Source: Botryosphaeria dothidea | Lineage: Eukaryota; Ascomycota; Dothideomycetes; Botryosphaeriales; Botryosphaeriaceae | Direction of reading: 5' to 3' | Assembly (NCBI GenBank): GCA_011503125.2 | Contig: WWBZ02000022.1 | Location: 2,480,001 to 2,544,000 of the forward strand | DNA: 64,000 bases | Shown: one piece after another, positions 47,654-57,155 of the stretch | Numbering within the stretch: position 1 is the first letter of the stretch | Layout of the letters: the number at the start of each line of letters is the position of its first letter | Notes under the pieces: generated by a model | The model's input: the letters and a program-made list of their open reading frames with translations, nothing else | Told to the model about the DNA's origin: nothing | Database searches by the model: none | Position numbers and translations under genes: made by a program

Positions 47654-49648
47654 ATGCCGGCAAGACACCGGCCTTATCGGCCGAAGGTCAAAGGTGCGTA
47701 GTGTGTGCATTGGATGTTCTCTTCAGCTGGGGAGTAGCACGGTTGTTGCGCACTAGGATACTGAATCCACATTAGGCTGCTACCAATGCTCACAGCGCCG
47801 GATCAACTGCGATCGTGCTGAGCCTGCATGCGCAAAATGTATATCCAAGCATTTTGAATGTAGCGGCCTGGGCATTTGTCATCGCTTCAATGACGGAATT
47901 GCTGCACGGGGAAAGTGGGCAGGTAAGACTGTTCAGTCGGCCTATGCAGAGCCGGTACACCCTGCATTCACGACTTCAGAACGGAACACCCATGAATCCA
48001 GCCCGGGACCTGTTTCTCCAACGCAAGGTGGGATTGCAACGGAACTTATATCAGTACGTGGCAGAGCATCGGCATCAACGCAACCTGTCCCCAGCTCTGC
48101 TTGAGGCCATCCTCGTAGCCATAGTGATGACTACGATGGAAACGATGGTCCGTCACCCAGCTGCCAGACTCTGAACACGTCTGCAAATAGCTTCGTCAGC
48201 GATGTTCTAGTCTCTGAAAGCACATTGCCGTCGGAACTTCAACATTCATCGGTCGAATCTCCGGAAGAATTGGAGAGGCCTGTCGACTCTTCAAGCACTG
48301 GACATTCCTATGCTGCACGAGGAGGTGCCATCTCGCCCGCCCTCTTCCAGCCGGATCCAGGAAATGTTCCATTGTGGAAGAAGATTCTGCTCCTCAACTG
48401 TGAGTCCACCCACCGTCTGCCCTCCTGGAATTTCCGCATCTGACCAACAACCCCATATCAGTCTCCGAGAACATAGCCAACCAGATGGTCGCAATAGATG
48501 GCTTCCACGATGGCTGGCGCCATCTAGCCCTGCCCATTGCGCACACCGACGAGCTGGTCATGTACGCAGTGCTGGCCGCCTCGGCGTTCCACCTGTCTTT
48601 CAACGAGACCAAGAGCAAGAGCATCGCGCCATTGTCTACCCAAGCAGTGCATAGACATTGCCCCCTCATCAAGCCGCAGCAATACCCAGACTCCGGAAAG
48701 CTTTACGCACGTGCCATCATGGATCTTAAGAAGCGGCAAGAGCTGGGTGCAGACGAGGACCGACACTCGGTCTTATTGGCCATCTTGATCCTCCTGGTGG
48801 CTGTCATGGTGACTGGCTCCGACGACTTTCCGATTCTTCTCCGCATGATGCAGTCAGCGTTCGAGGCGGTTGGCGGAGAGGAAGGGCTCGGGAGGGGTGT
48901 TTTTGGCAGAGTTCATGATTCGCCAGATCCACAAGTAAGTTCAACAGCGAAACAAGGAAAATCCCGCCAAGCCTAAGGAAGTTAATTCATACCTCAGCAT
49001 TGGTGTTGGATCAAGAGGAATACGGATTCTCCTTCCCAGCTTCCATCGTTACGAAGGCCGGAGGGACAACAGAGCTGACAAATATTCAACAGGATGCGCG
49101 TCTACGCCGCCCCGTTCCTCAGCGAGGAAAACGGCCTCAAGACGCTCTCGTCGCCAGAACACACGACGCAGGGTCTCGAATGCCTGAACCACTGCTCCCA
49201 GCAACGGCCTGATGCCGCTGCCGCCGTCCCGCTCATCACGAGCCTCATGCAGCAGGCATACCACATCTACCTGCAGCAAGCGCTGCGCGCGGAGGGATCA
49301 TCATCATCTCCTTCTCCTTCGCCATCGGTCATCTCGACTCCCGCATCCGACTCCACCCACCTCGTCCAACGCTTCAAAGAAACCCTCGAGGCCTTCCCCG
49401 ACGGCTGGCCCGGCGAGCAGGTGCTGATCTGGGCGACATTCATCGCGGCGTCGGACTGCGTGTTGGACGAGCACAAGGCTTTCTTCGAAGGGGTCTTTCT
49501 GCGCTACTTCGTCCGCAGCGGGTTTGGCAACATTCTGAGCGGCTTGGAGCACCTGCGGAGGATATGGGCGCATCAGCGGAGCTGTTCGGAGAGGGAAAGA
49601 GGCAGGTGGACATTGCTTCTGCCTCGGACGAGGGGTTTCGTAATGTAA
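47654..49648 (+). pseudogene. Zn2Cys6 transcription factor, disrupted
   Basis: Exon 1 (47654-47693) encodes MPARHRPYRPKVK; exon 2 from 47776 completes a perfect zinc cluster (C-x2-C-x6-C-x6-C-x2-C-x6-C, reading CYQCSQRRINCD and so on). Exon 2 runs to 48399 but contains an in-frame TGA at 48102-48104, with coherent sequence on both sides (a SDDYDGNDGPSPSC stretch after it). Exon 3 (48462-48934) gives the fungal-TF middle-homology block (ENIANQMVAIDGFHDGWRHL) but needs one base removed near 48894-48906 (GGGG or T5 run) to reach FMIRQIHK. Exon 4 (49093-49648) is intact and ends RGFVM, the usual end of moc3-like regulators. Two lesions in an otherwise complete gene imply recent loss or sequence error. 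It may have regulated the adjacent oxidase. Confidence 0.85.
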
Positions 49649-50044
49649 AAAAGAAAAAAGAGGTGGTGTCTGAAGGATATCAGAGGAGTGTTTCCTGGTC
49701 GACTTGTTTTGTAAAGGTAAATGCTCCGTCATGGAAAGATCGCATTGATCGGATTCCGGACAATCTGCTTCAGAGCTTCTCTCGTCGATCTCGTCTTGCA
49801 GTGTTTGTCTTTGAAAGTAAGTGAGTCACTGCTTGTCAGTAGCACCATCTCCACACAACAAAGGATATTCGCACAGAGATGAGCAGTCAAAGTAATATTT
49901 CACTACCGAAGAAGAAAAAAGGTGGTAAAAGATTTTTTACAGTTGGAAGAAGAAAAGCCCTGCTCTCACGACCCTTGTAACTTTTTTGGAACCCATCCAC
50001 TAATCAGCCCCAAAAGATGACCAATCAGTTCAAGCGGGAAATGC
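49649..50044. other. Convergent 3' intergenic region
   Basis: Lies between the 3' ends of the transcription-factor gene and the polygalacturonase gene; no gene seen. Confidence 0.5.
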
Positions 50045-51256
50045 TTAGCAAGAAGCGCCGTCGGGGATGCCGGAGCACTTGGAGCTGGCCTCGCCACCAG
50101 TAACGGAAACGGACTCCCAGGTCCAGTCGGAGCAGGCACCGTCAGCGCAGAGGATGTAGATCTGGGTAGCATCGTCCTCAACGGTGCCCTTGACGCCATT
50201 CAGAGTCAGGCCGGTGATCGGGACGCCGTCGGTGGGGTCGCCGGTGGGAGAGCCGTTCTCGTAGTCCTGCTCGATGACGATGCCGTACTTGGTGATGCCG
50301 GAGAGGGTGCTTATCGGATGTCAGTCTCTGTTTGTTTGGAATGTGAAGACGGGGAATGCTTACATGTCGCTGTAGGTAACGTCGGAAACCTCACCCGTAG
50401 CGTCGTAGACGGTCTTGATGCGGACGCCGTTCTGCGAGTTGGAGATGGTCGAGGAGGAGATGGTGACGTTCTTCACGGTGTTGTCGGACCTGCCACCGAC
50501 ACTGCCGATGGAGAGACCATGACCGCCTGAACAGCTGCCTCCTGTAAACACAATGTTCTCGCCCGAGTTGATGGCCAGGCAGTCGTCCTGGTTCTTCACG
50601 GTAGCGCCGGAAATGGTGACGCCGGTCGAGGAGCCGACATCGAAAGCGTCGGTGTTGTGGCCGAGAGCATCGCCGTCGGAGTTGGTCTCGTCGCCGTCGC
50701 TGTTGTCGATGGTGACGTCCTCGACGGTCAGGTCCTCGGCGCCGTTGATGGACATGCACTGGACGGGGGTGTTCTTGATGTTCAGGCCCTTGATGGTGGA
50801 CTGCTTCATGGAGTGGGCGTAGAAGAACTTGGGCTTGGTGACACCGCCGTTGCTGCCCTCGCCGTCCCACCACTTAGCACCGTTGCCGTCGAGGACGTGG
50901 CCGGAGGCGCCAGTGACGGTGAGACCGGTTCCGGAGAAGGAGACGAGAGGACCCTCCCACTCGTCGTACTCGAAGGTGGTGGTGCCCTGGAACTCGACGT
51001 AGGTGTTGTCCTCGAGGTCGGTCAAGTCGAGGGTCTCACCGGCCGGGACGGTGATGTCGGAGAGGATGATGGTGGCGCAAGAAGACTTGGACTTGCTGGC
51101 GTTCTCGGCATCAGTGAAGGTGCAAGAGTCAGCACGCTTGCCGATCTGAGCATCCTCCAGACGAGGAGCAGCAGTCGGGGCGGGAGCAGGAGCAGCGGCA
51201 ACCAAGGCGCCAGCGCCCATGAGCATGCCCGCGAGGGCGTTGTTGATTTGGACCAT
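50045..51256 (-). CDS. Endopolygalacturonase (GH28)
   Basis: Secreted pectinase that cleaves alpha-1,4-galacturonan in plant cell walls. Two exons (51256-50364, 50309-50045) give 385 aa. Signal peptide of ~21 residues, then a propeptide ending in the dibasic site Lys40-Arg41 before ADSC. GH28 active-site blocks are all present: NTDAFDV (201-207), [10 protein letters not shown] (catalytic Asp224/Asp225), GGHGLS (His246) and RIKTV (279-283). The right-handed beta-helix repeat character is obvious from regular hydrophobic and Asn spacing. Paired cysteines close to the C-terminus complete the family pattern. Expression is usually pectin-induced and glucose-repressed; this is not shown here. Confidence 0.96.
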
Positions 51257-53900
51257 TTTTGCGGTTAAAAGAGAGGATTGTCGGGATGAAGTTGGGTGCG
51301 GAGGTTTGCGAGCAAAGAACGAAGGTCGAGGCAGTCAATGCCTGAAGAGTAGATGGTGGTGAAGAAGGAAGGAGCTGATGGTTGCTGGCTAAGAAAACCA
51401 AGCCTTGTTGGCAGGCTTGGTACTTATATACGTGAAGTGAAGATCCCCTGTCCTGGGAAGGGAGCGGCAGCGCCTTGCCTGGCGCGTCATGGTGTGGGCA
51501 GGAATAGGGCGCCGACTCGTCAGATCCGAGAGTGCCGGGATTTCGGGGGGTGTGAAACAAGATGCGGGATGGCGGACAGTGATTGCGAGGGCAAGTCTGG
51601 GCGCTGGGCGGCGGGGTGACGATGAGAGGGTAGGCTGGTGGAGGAGCGGCGACTATACTGGGGGACGGCAGAGGTGATTGGTGGAACGGGATGACGTGCC
51701 GGGGGGGTGTCCGTGTTGGCGGACGCCGAGATGAGAGGGCGTTTCGAGTACATAGGCGAGCCCCATTTCACCTATACGCACAGAACCCTGCCGACTCGAC
51801 GCTGCCCATATGTACATTGTTCCACCCTCTTTGCGGCAGCTGACGCGTCTATCATCCGCCAACAAGCCACCCATCATCCCGTCGTCAATCCCAGACTGCA
51901 CCACCATTCGACATCTGCATTGGATGCCTGAGCGGGACAAGAACTGCCCAGAAGGCTTGTCTGCCTTTCAGGCTCCTCCCATTCGTCTCTCGGCATCTTC
52001 CTGGCGTGTGCTGCTGGGACGCCACGAGGCCAGCGAGTGCTCTCTCCAACCGCCCGGCACCGCTCTCAACACCACCTCAACTCCTTCCGGAAATCCATGA
52101 CACCACCAACACGAACGGCATCCACATCTGCCCAGAAATCGAACAGTTCGGACCACTACACCGCCGCTCCACGATGCTGCCCCTTCATCCAGCTCAATGC
52201 GCAATTCAGCCCTCCGATATCCGGCCGATGAAACTTGCACGGCCATGATCCCAATGTTTTGCCATCAATCGAGAAACATGCCGGCCCCGGGGCCCGGCTT
52301 TTTGATGGAGCCCAGCTATTTCCGTTGCATGGCTGCGGGGCGCGTTGCCACAAAAAGGGACGATACCGGGGATTCTCGAACATGTGTTTCCTCCAGTCAT
52401 CCTTGCCAGCTCGACTGTTTCCAAATTTCGTGCATGAGACGGCATGTCGGAGATGCACATCACTGCCGCGCAAGGCCATGGTGCGGCGGCAGTTGGGCCA
52501 CCCCTGGCCAGGCACACTCCATCTCTCCTTCTCTCGCCTGTTTGCGCCGCAATAGGAGGCGGCGGGTCTGTCCAAACTCGGCTTTGGTGAAGGAAAAGTC
52601 GGCTCGGGCCGTGATACGCTGGTTTGGCGCAAGAAGGTCTCCTGAGATTTTGCTCCGAGCTTGAGTCCGAGATCGTTGTTTGAGCAGAAGAGCCGCGCGG
52701 CTTATGTCCGACGGCCGCCTCCGGTTCTCGCTGATCTCTCTGCGGAAAAAACAAAACAGCACTCCCTCCTGTTTCCTGGTTTCAAAAGTCATGCCTCTCC
52801 TCAGGCCCTAGAATTGACTTCAAGAATGAGTCGCCTGTAGACGCTAATAGGACAGGGAGCCCGAGGATTGGCGGAATCACGCTCTCGATTTCCATTAGAG
52901 TTTTTCAAAAGCCCACCAATAGCCGCACCCGACTCCTGATCTGGCAGAATCGTCCCGCGTGGGTTGAAAGTTTGGCGGAACATGAACTTGGCACCAATCA
53001 AGCTTGTCTGGGCGGCGCACACACCCCAGCCGCCACCTGCATGTCGCCAAGATTATGCAACTCCGACGATCGCCGCAACCGAAGCTTGAGGTCTTTTCCA
53101 AGAAAGCTTGGTGCCATAGAACGCTGCATTAAGACCTTCCGCAAGAAGAACCAGCCAGCAGACAAATCGCTAAAATATTGCTTTGGTCCTCCGTTCCACG
53201 AATCCCCATCACCTCGTCACCATCCCCTCGCCCCTGACCCTCGCTGTGATCCACGCACCTCATGGTTATCCACCAGGATCGTTTCCCGATCATTTATCCC
53301 ATTTGTATCTGCCCGAAACGACCTCTCCGCGCCGCGAAAACGGACATATCGCCAGCCAATATTCTTCGCGACCTGCACATTCTCCTCCAAACGAGCCAGA
53401 TATGATTCATCATCTTCTCACTTTCCTGATCACATCAACGGAATGCGTGAGCCTTTTCTTGCGCCACTACCAACACGCAGTATCTCCACCGGTGGGTGCC
53501 GATCCGACACGACTGCCATCTGATCTGCACTAAGCTGCCCAGATTTCCAAAATGGACAACGTCTTGCGCCCGCAACATCTTCGTTACATTCTTCCAGAGC
53601 AAGCCCTCAGTATCAAGGATAATGCTTTTTCTCCTGAAAGTGTTCTCACAACTATCTGCGCAGCCTCAATCCTAGTATAACTATCGCCGGCAGTGTTGCC
53701 AAAGGCCGCGCCGCTGGAGAACATGTAGTAGAACCTGCTGAGAACAGGAAGGGACGCTGCGTCGATGGGAAAGCAGACGCACATCTCGAGTTAAGGTACG
53801 GAGCCAACGTTTCATTAGAGCGGCGCAAATAAGAGAGGAAGCAAGGGAACAGAAGGTAGGATGTATTCTCGAGCTAACACCTGAAGCCACCCGCCTCGTG
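51257..53900. other. Polygalacturonase promoter and gene-free flank
   Basis: The first kilobase should be the polygalacturonase promoter. Beyond that, overlapping short frames on both strands show no domain and I see no gene. Confidence 0.4.
51423..51430 (-). promoter_or_regulatory. Probable TATA box of the polygalacturonase gene
   Basis: TATATAAG on the minus strand, about 170 bases upstream of the start codon, leaving room for a ~130-base leader. Confidence 0.5.
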
Positions 53901-53909
53901 CCAATGCCG

Positions 53910-54520
53910 AGTTGCTACCTGGCATGTTCGCCGGAGACTTCCTGCAATTGACATCCCATGCACTGCCAACAATTGTGCGAAAAGTCCCAGATGCGACATC
54001 GATGTCAACTGCGCTGGCCAAGGGATCCTCCAAGTGGCCCGAATTGTTCAACCGTCCGGATAAAGCTGAGAATGAGCACGAGCAGCATGCCGAGTAGCGC
54101 GAAGTGACCGTCGATGAATGGGAAACCGTACTGTTCACGCGTTAGCAACGATAACGACTGTTTGATCCCACACAGCACGGGGAATTACTCAGCATCGACA
54201 AATCAATATGCAGCTGAAAAGGATGCATCGGCTGGTGACGACGAAACAGTCGTAGAGGACACGGAACAGGGGCTGCAGGAAACCTGGTCGAGTCGACGAT
54301 CTGGCGGGCTCGCTATCTCCTGCAATTTCCGCCGTACTGCTTGCTGACGGGCTTTCGGATGTTGTTGAGCCGTCTTCCCTGCTCGATATCGCTGCTCGGA
54401 CTGCAGGCTGAGCTTGCGGGTGTGAGGATCGGACTCTCGGTCGGCGATGAAGGGTCTTCATCGATTTCGATGAGAATGCCCTGCTCGGGCTGACTGTGAG
54501 TGCTTTGGGCCACTGTTCCT
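53910..54520 (-). pseudogene. Possible broken membrane-protein gene
   Basis: Several consecutive minus-strand segments look coding but lie in different phases. 54513-54313 has an acidic N-terminal region (GILIEIDEDPSSPTESP, later RRLNNIRKPVSKQYGGN). 54461-54189 ends in a hydrophobic helix (LFRVLYDCFVVTSRCILFS). 54130-54005 follows a good branch site and acceptor and reads YGFPFIDGHFALLGMLLVLI. 54011-53915 reads VDIDVASGTFRTIVGSAW. I could not connect them with standard introns, so this is either a damaged gene or one whose introns I failed to find. Family not recognised. Confidence 0.35.
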
Positions 54521-54540
54521 TGTCGTGTGATGCCTGCGAC

Positions 54541-55143
54541 GTGCTTCTACCTCTTTGCCAAAAGGCGGATTACATGGGAGTCTCAAGCATTCCGGAGCAG
54601 AGAATGGCTTGCGTTATTGAACAGCGAGGCCGGGGTTGTCAACAATTTCCAACCCGATTCCATTGACTCTGACCCATGGATCTAACTCTGATCGTTGGTT
54701 GGTACAGCTGGTGGCTGCTTAGGCCTTTACCGGATAAATGACGCGAAGGGCCATTTTCCACACAGGGTACCTTTCTTTATGTCACTACCTGAGCCATGGA
54801 ATCCATGCAAGAGATTTTCCTCATCGGAGCGAACGTGGGTACCATACAGTGCAGTTCGGAATTGAGACAAACGGTTTGGTCGTAACTGGATATCTCATTC
54901 AAGTAGGACCGAAGTCAAAGCAGAGAGATATCTGTTTAAGTTCAAAATCTCAAGTGATCTTAAGCTTATACGAAGAACGACATGGCAGATGCCAACCACC
55001 AAAATCAACTTGTATCTCAACACTTGACATGAATTGACACCATCCGGCTATCAGAGACGAATAGCTCTGCTCAACACTGCTCCCTTCCTGCGGAAATGTC
55101 CAGGAGCTCTAACGGCGTCTGCAATCCCGATAATTTCGGGGCT
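54541..55143. other. Intergenic
   Basis: No gene recognised. Confidence 0.45.
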
Positions 55144-55452
55144 TCATCGGTCCTTCTTCAAGGCTGTCTTCATCCTTGAGAGCACAACTGCTATAGCGTA
55201 ATTCCTCCAGGCAATCCAGGCAAGGGAAATGGAAAATGAACTAAACGTCAGCAGTTCTTCTTGAAACGTATCTTCAAATATGCAATGAAAGACGAACACG
55301 AATGTGTTAAACAGAAAAGCACAAATGAAGTTGAATAATCTTTTGTTGTGCATCTCGAGATCTCTGCCGTCTAGTCGAACTCCCAGGTGCCACGAGTACG
55401 AGTTTGAAAGTGGGTTGAATTTGCAAGAGGTTGTACGGGTTGCGTAAGGCAA
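55144..55452 (-). CDS. Possible membrane-protein fragment or 3' exon
   Basis: A 102-codon minus-strand frame contains two hydrophobic segments (FNFICAFLFNTFVFVFHCI and SISLAWIAWRNYAIAVVL) and ends with a basic tail. It opens with TTG rather than ATG; the first ATG is at MHNKRLFN (about residue 34). It may be the last exon of the upstream frame at 55528-56067: a GTGGTC donor near 55584 and an acceptor at about 55460 would join them in phase. Alternatively it is a remnant. Confidence 0.35.
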   Translation of the reverse strand: MPYATRTTSCKFNPLSNSYSWHLGVRLDGRDLEMHNKRLFNFICAFLFNTFVFVFHCIFEDTFQEELLTFSSFSISLAWIAWRNYAIAVVLSRMKTALKKDR

Positions 55453-55497
55453 GCCTGTACGGTGTGTCTATATACGCAAGAACGTATATTACGTAGC

Positions 55498-55511
55498 CAC
55501 GTGATCACGTG
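55498..55511. promoter_or_regulatory. Perfect 14-base palindrome CACGTGATCACGTG
   Basis: Two overlapping-spaced CACGTG cores around a GATC centre. It lies between two minus-strand membrane-protein frames, possibly inside an intron. It could be a double bHLH site; no direct evidence of use. Confidence 0.5.
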
Positions 55512-55527
55512 AGTGCGTGATAAGTGG

Positions 55528-56067
55528 TCACTTGGTCGGGAAGCCGTGACACAGGTATACCGGAATGTCGTCTGGACCACCGTATCCAATAACCCAAACG
55601 AATTCGAGAAGAAGAGAAGAGAGCCCTATCACGCTCGCCATATAATGTACGAGTGGCGGAAATTTGGCCTTTGAATATTTTAGCAAATCATCACCCCACA
55701 TGGCCGCCGGTCGTAGAGACTCATAAGATGATGGAGTTACCCCGTGAAGCATAGTCGTTGCGAACCATGTCATGAAAATAGCGCAGATTAGGAAACCAAT
55801 GGCGAAAGGATCCTCTGCTAGAAGATTGGAGGCTCTACTGAACACTTTGCTGTACATTTCTGCAACGCTGAATGTGCTCCCGTTGTCGCAGCGACGCTCG
55901 CTGCACTTGCACTCACAACGAGAGACAGGAGCGGTCGAGCTCAGCTGTGGAGCGCTCGGCATGGTCTGTGGAGGTGTCCTGGAGGGGAGCAAAGGCTTCT
56001 TGTTGTTTTCAAGCTGTCTCATTCTCTTTTCAGATAAGGATTTATCTCCAAGTGGTGTGTCATTCAT
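55528..56067 (-). CDS. Hypothetical membrane protein
   Basis: 179 codons from ATG 56067 (MNDTPLGDKSLSEKR). The N-terminal ~65 residues are polar with a CECKCSERRC cysteine cluster; the rest has two hydrophobic helices (FAIGFLICAIFMTWFATTML and VHYMASVIGLSSLLLEFVWVI). No recognised domain or signal peptide. The C-terminus may be altered by splicing to the downstream frame at 55144-55452. Confidence 0.55.
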   Translation of the reverse strand: MNDTPLGDKSLSEKRMRQLENNKKPLLPSRTPPQTMPSAPQLSSTAPVSRCECKCSERRCDNGSTFSVAEMYSKVFSRASNLLAEDPFAIGFLICAIFMTWFATTMLHGVTPSSYESLRPAAMWGDDLLKYSKAKFPPLVHYMASVIGLSSLLLEFVWVIGYGGPDDIPVYLCHGFPTK

Positions 56068-57155
56068 TTTCGTCGTAGTCAATGGAGACTAATTTACATG
56101 TAAGAAGACAACGAGACAAATCAGATGTAAGAAACCCTCTCCAAAGTTTTAGCTCCCTTTTGGCCGAGAGCAATGAATGTGAACCATGGAAACAATGCGA
56201 CATTGCCGTGGTTGCCTCAACCGCGGTGGTTGGTAGAAGTATTATTTTGCTCGTGGGACTGGGACCTTGGCAACCTCAACATTTATTGATCCAATGAACA
56301 CCCTTAAATTGAGACGTTTTCGAACTCCTAAAACCTTTCCGAGATACCGAAATTGCTATGAAGTGCGCAGAAATTCGAGAAGTCCCTTTCCAACTCTCAT
56401 TCTTCCAGGCTCTTTACGCCTGGCTATGGTCACACTTCCGAAGTCCACGATACCTAACCCGGTATTTCCGCATTTGAACCCGACACTGCCTCACAGATAC
56501 AACAAGCAAAAATCCCATGACGAATAAACACCACCGATGTTGGTACAAACCAATCTAAGTTTTTCAATTCGTCGCTGAAAAGTACTCATTGATCATTACC
56601 TCAAGCTCTCCAGATTACAACATCAAGGATTGAAACCCGCAAGAGTGAGGAGACAAGGAGAGAAGTACAAGAAGAGGAAAAACAAAAATAAATCCCCGCG
56701 CTAATCAAAAGGCCGCTGAACCATGCACACTCATCGAACAAAGTCAAAGTGACCGCCCTTGCTTTTGAGACGCCGTTTGATGTGCATGGTCGCTTCTTCC
56801 ATACCGCACTGACCAACATTAAACTCATCCACCAGAGGTTGCTCCGATCTTTTTTTTCCGCAGTCATCTCAGCGCTCGCAGATGCCTCTCTTTGATTTTC
56901 CTCCCTTCTCGTCTCGTCGCGCAAAGTCTTGATATCATGTTATCATTTGTCGTTTTGTCATTTGCCGTATCTCATCCTTTGACTTAGTCCAATAAAAAAA
57001 AGATTCCTTTCCATTTGCCAATTCCGACCAGAGAGAAAACAAAACCCTCCAAATAGTACAACACACATAATCGATAGATCTCTTATCTGGTCAGTCGTCT
57101 TCTTCAACCAACACATGCAAGAGTCTCCAATACTTCGTAGTCAACCACAGGGACT
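56068..57155. other. Intergenic
   Basis: Contains the 3' flank of the histidine-kinase gene. A-rich runs occur near 56993 and 56850. No gene seen. Confidence 0.45.

Noticed and set aside
55528..56082. Longer start for the hypothetical membrane protein
   Set aside because: The upstream codon is TTG; the first real ATG is at 56067.
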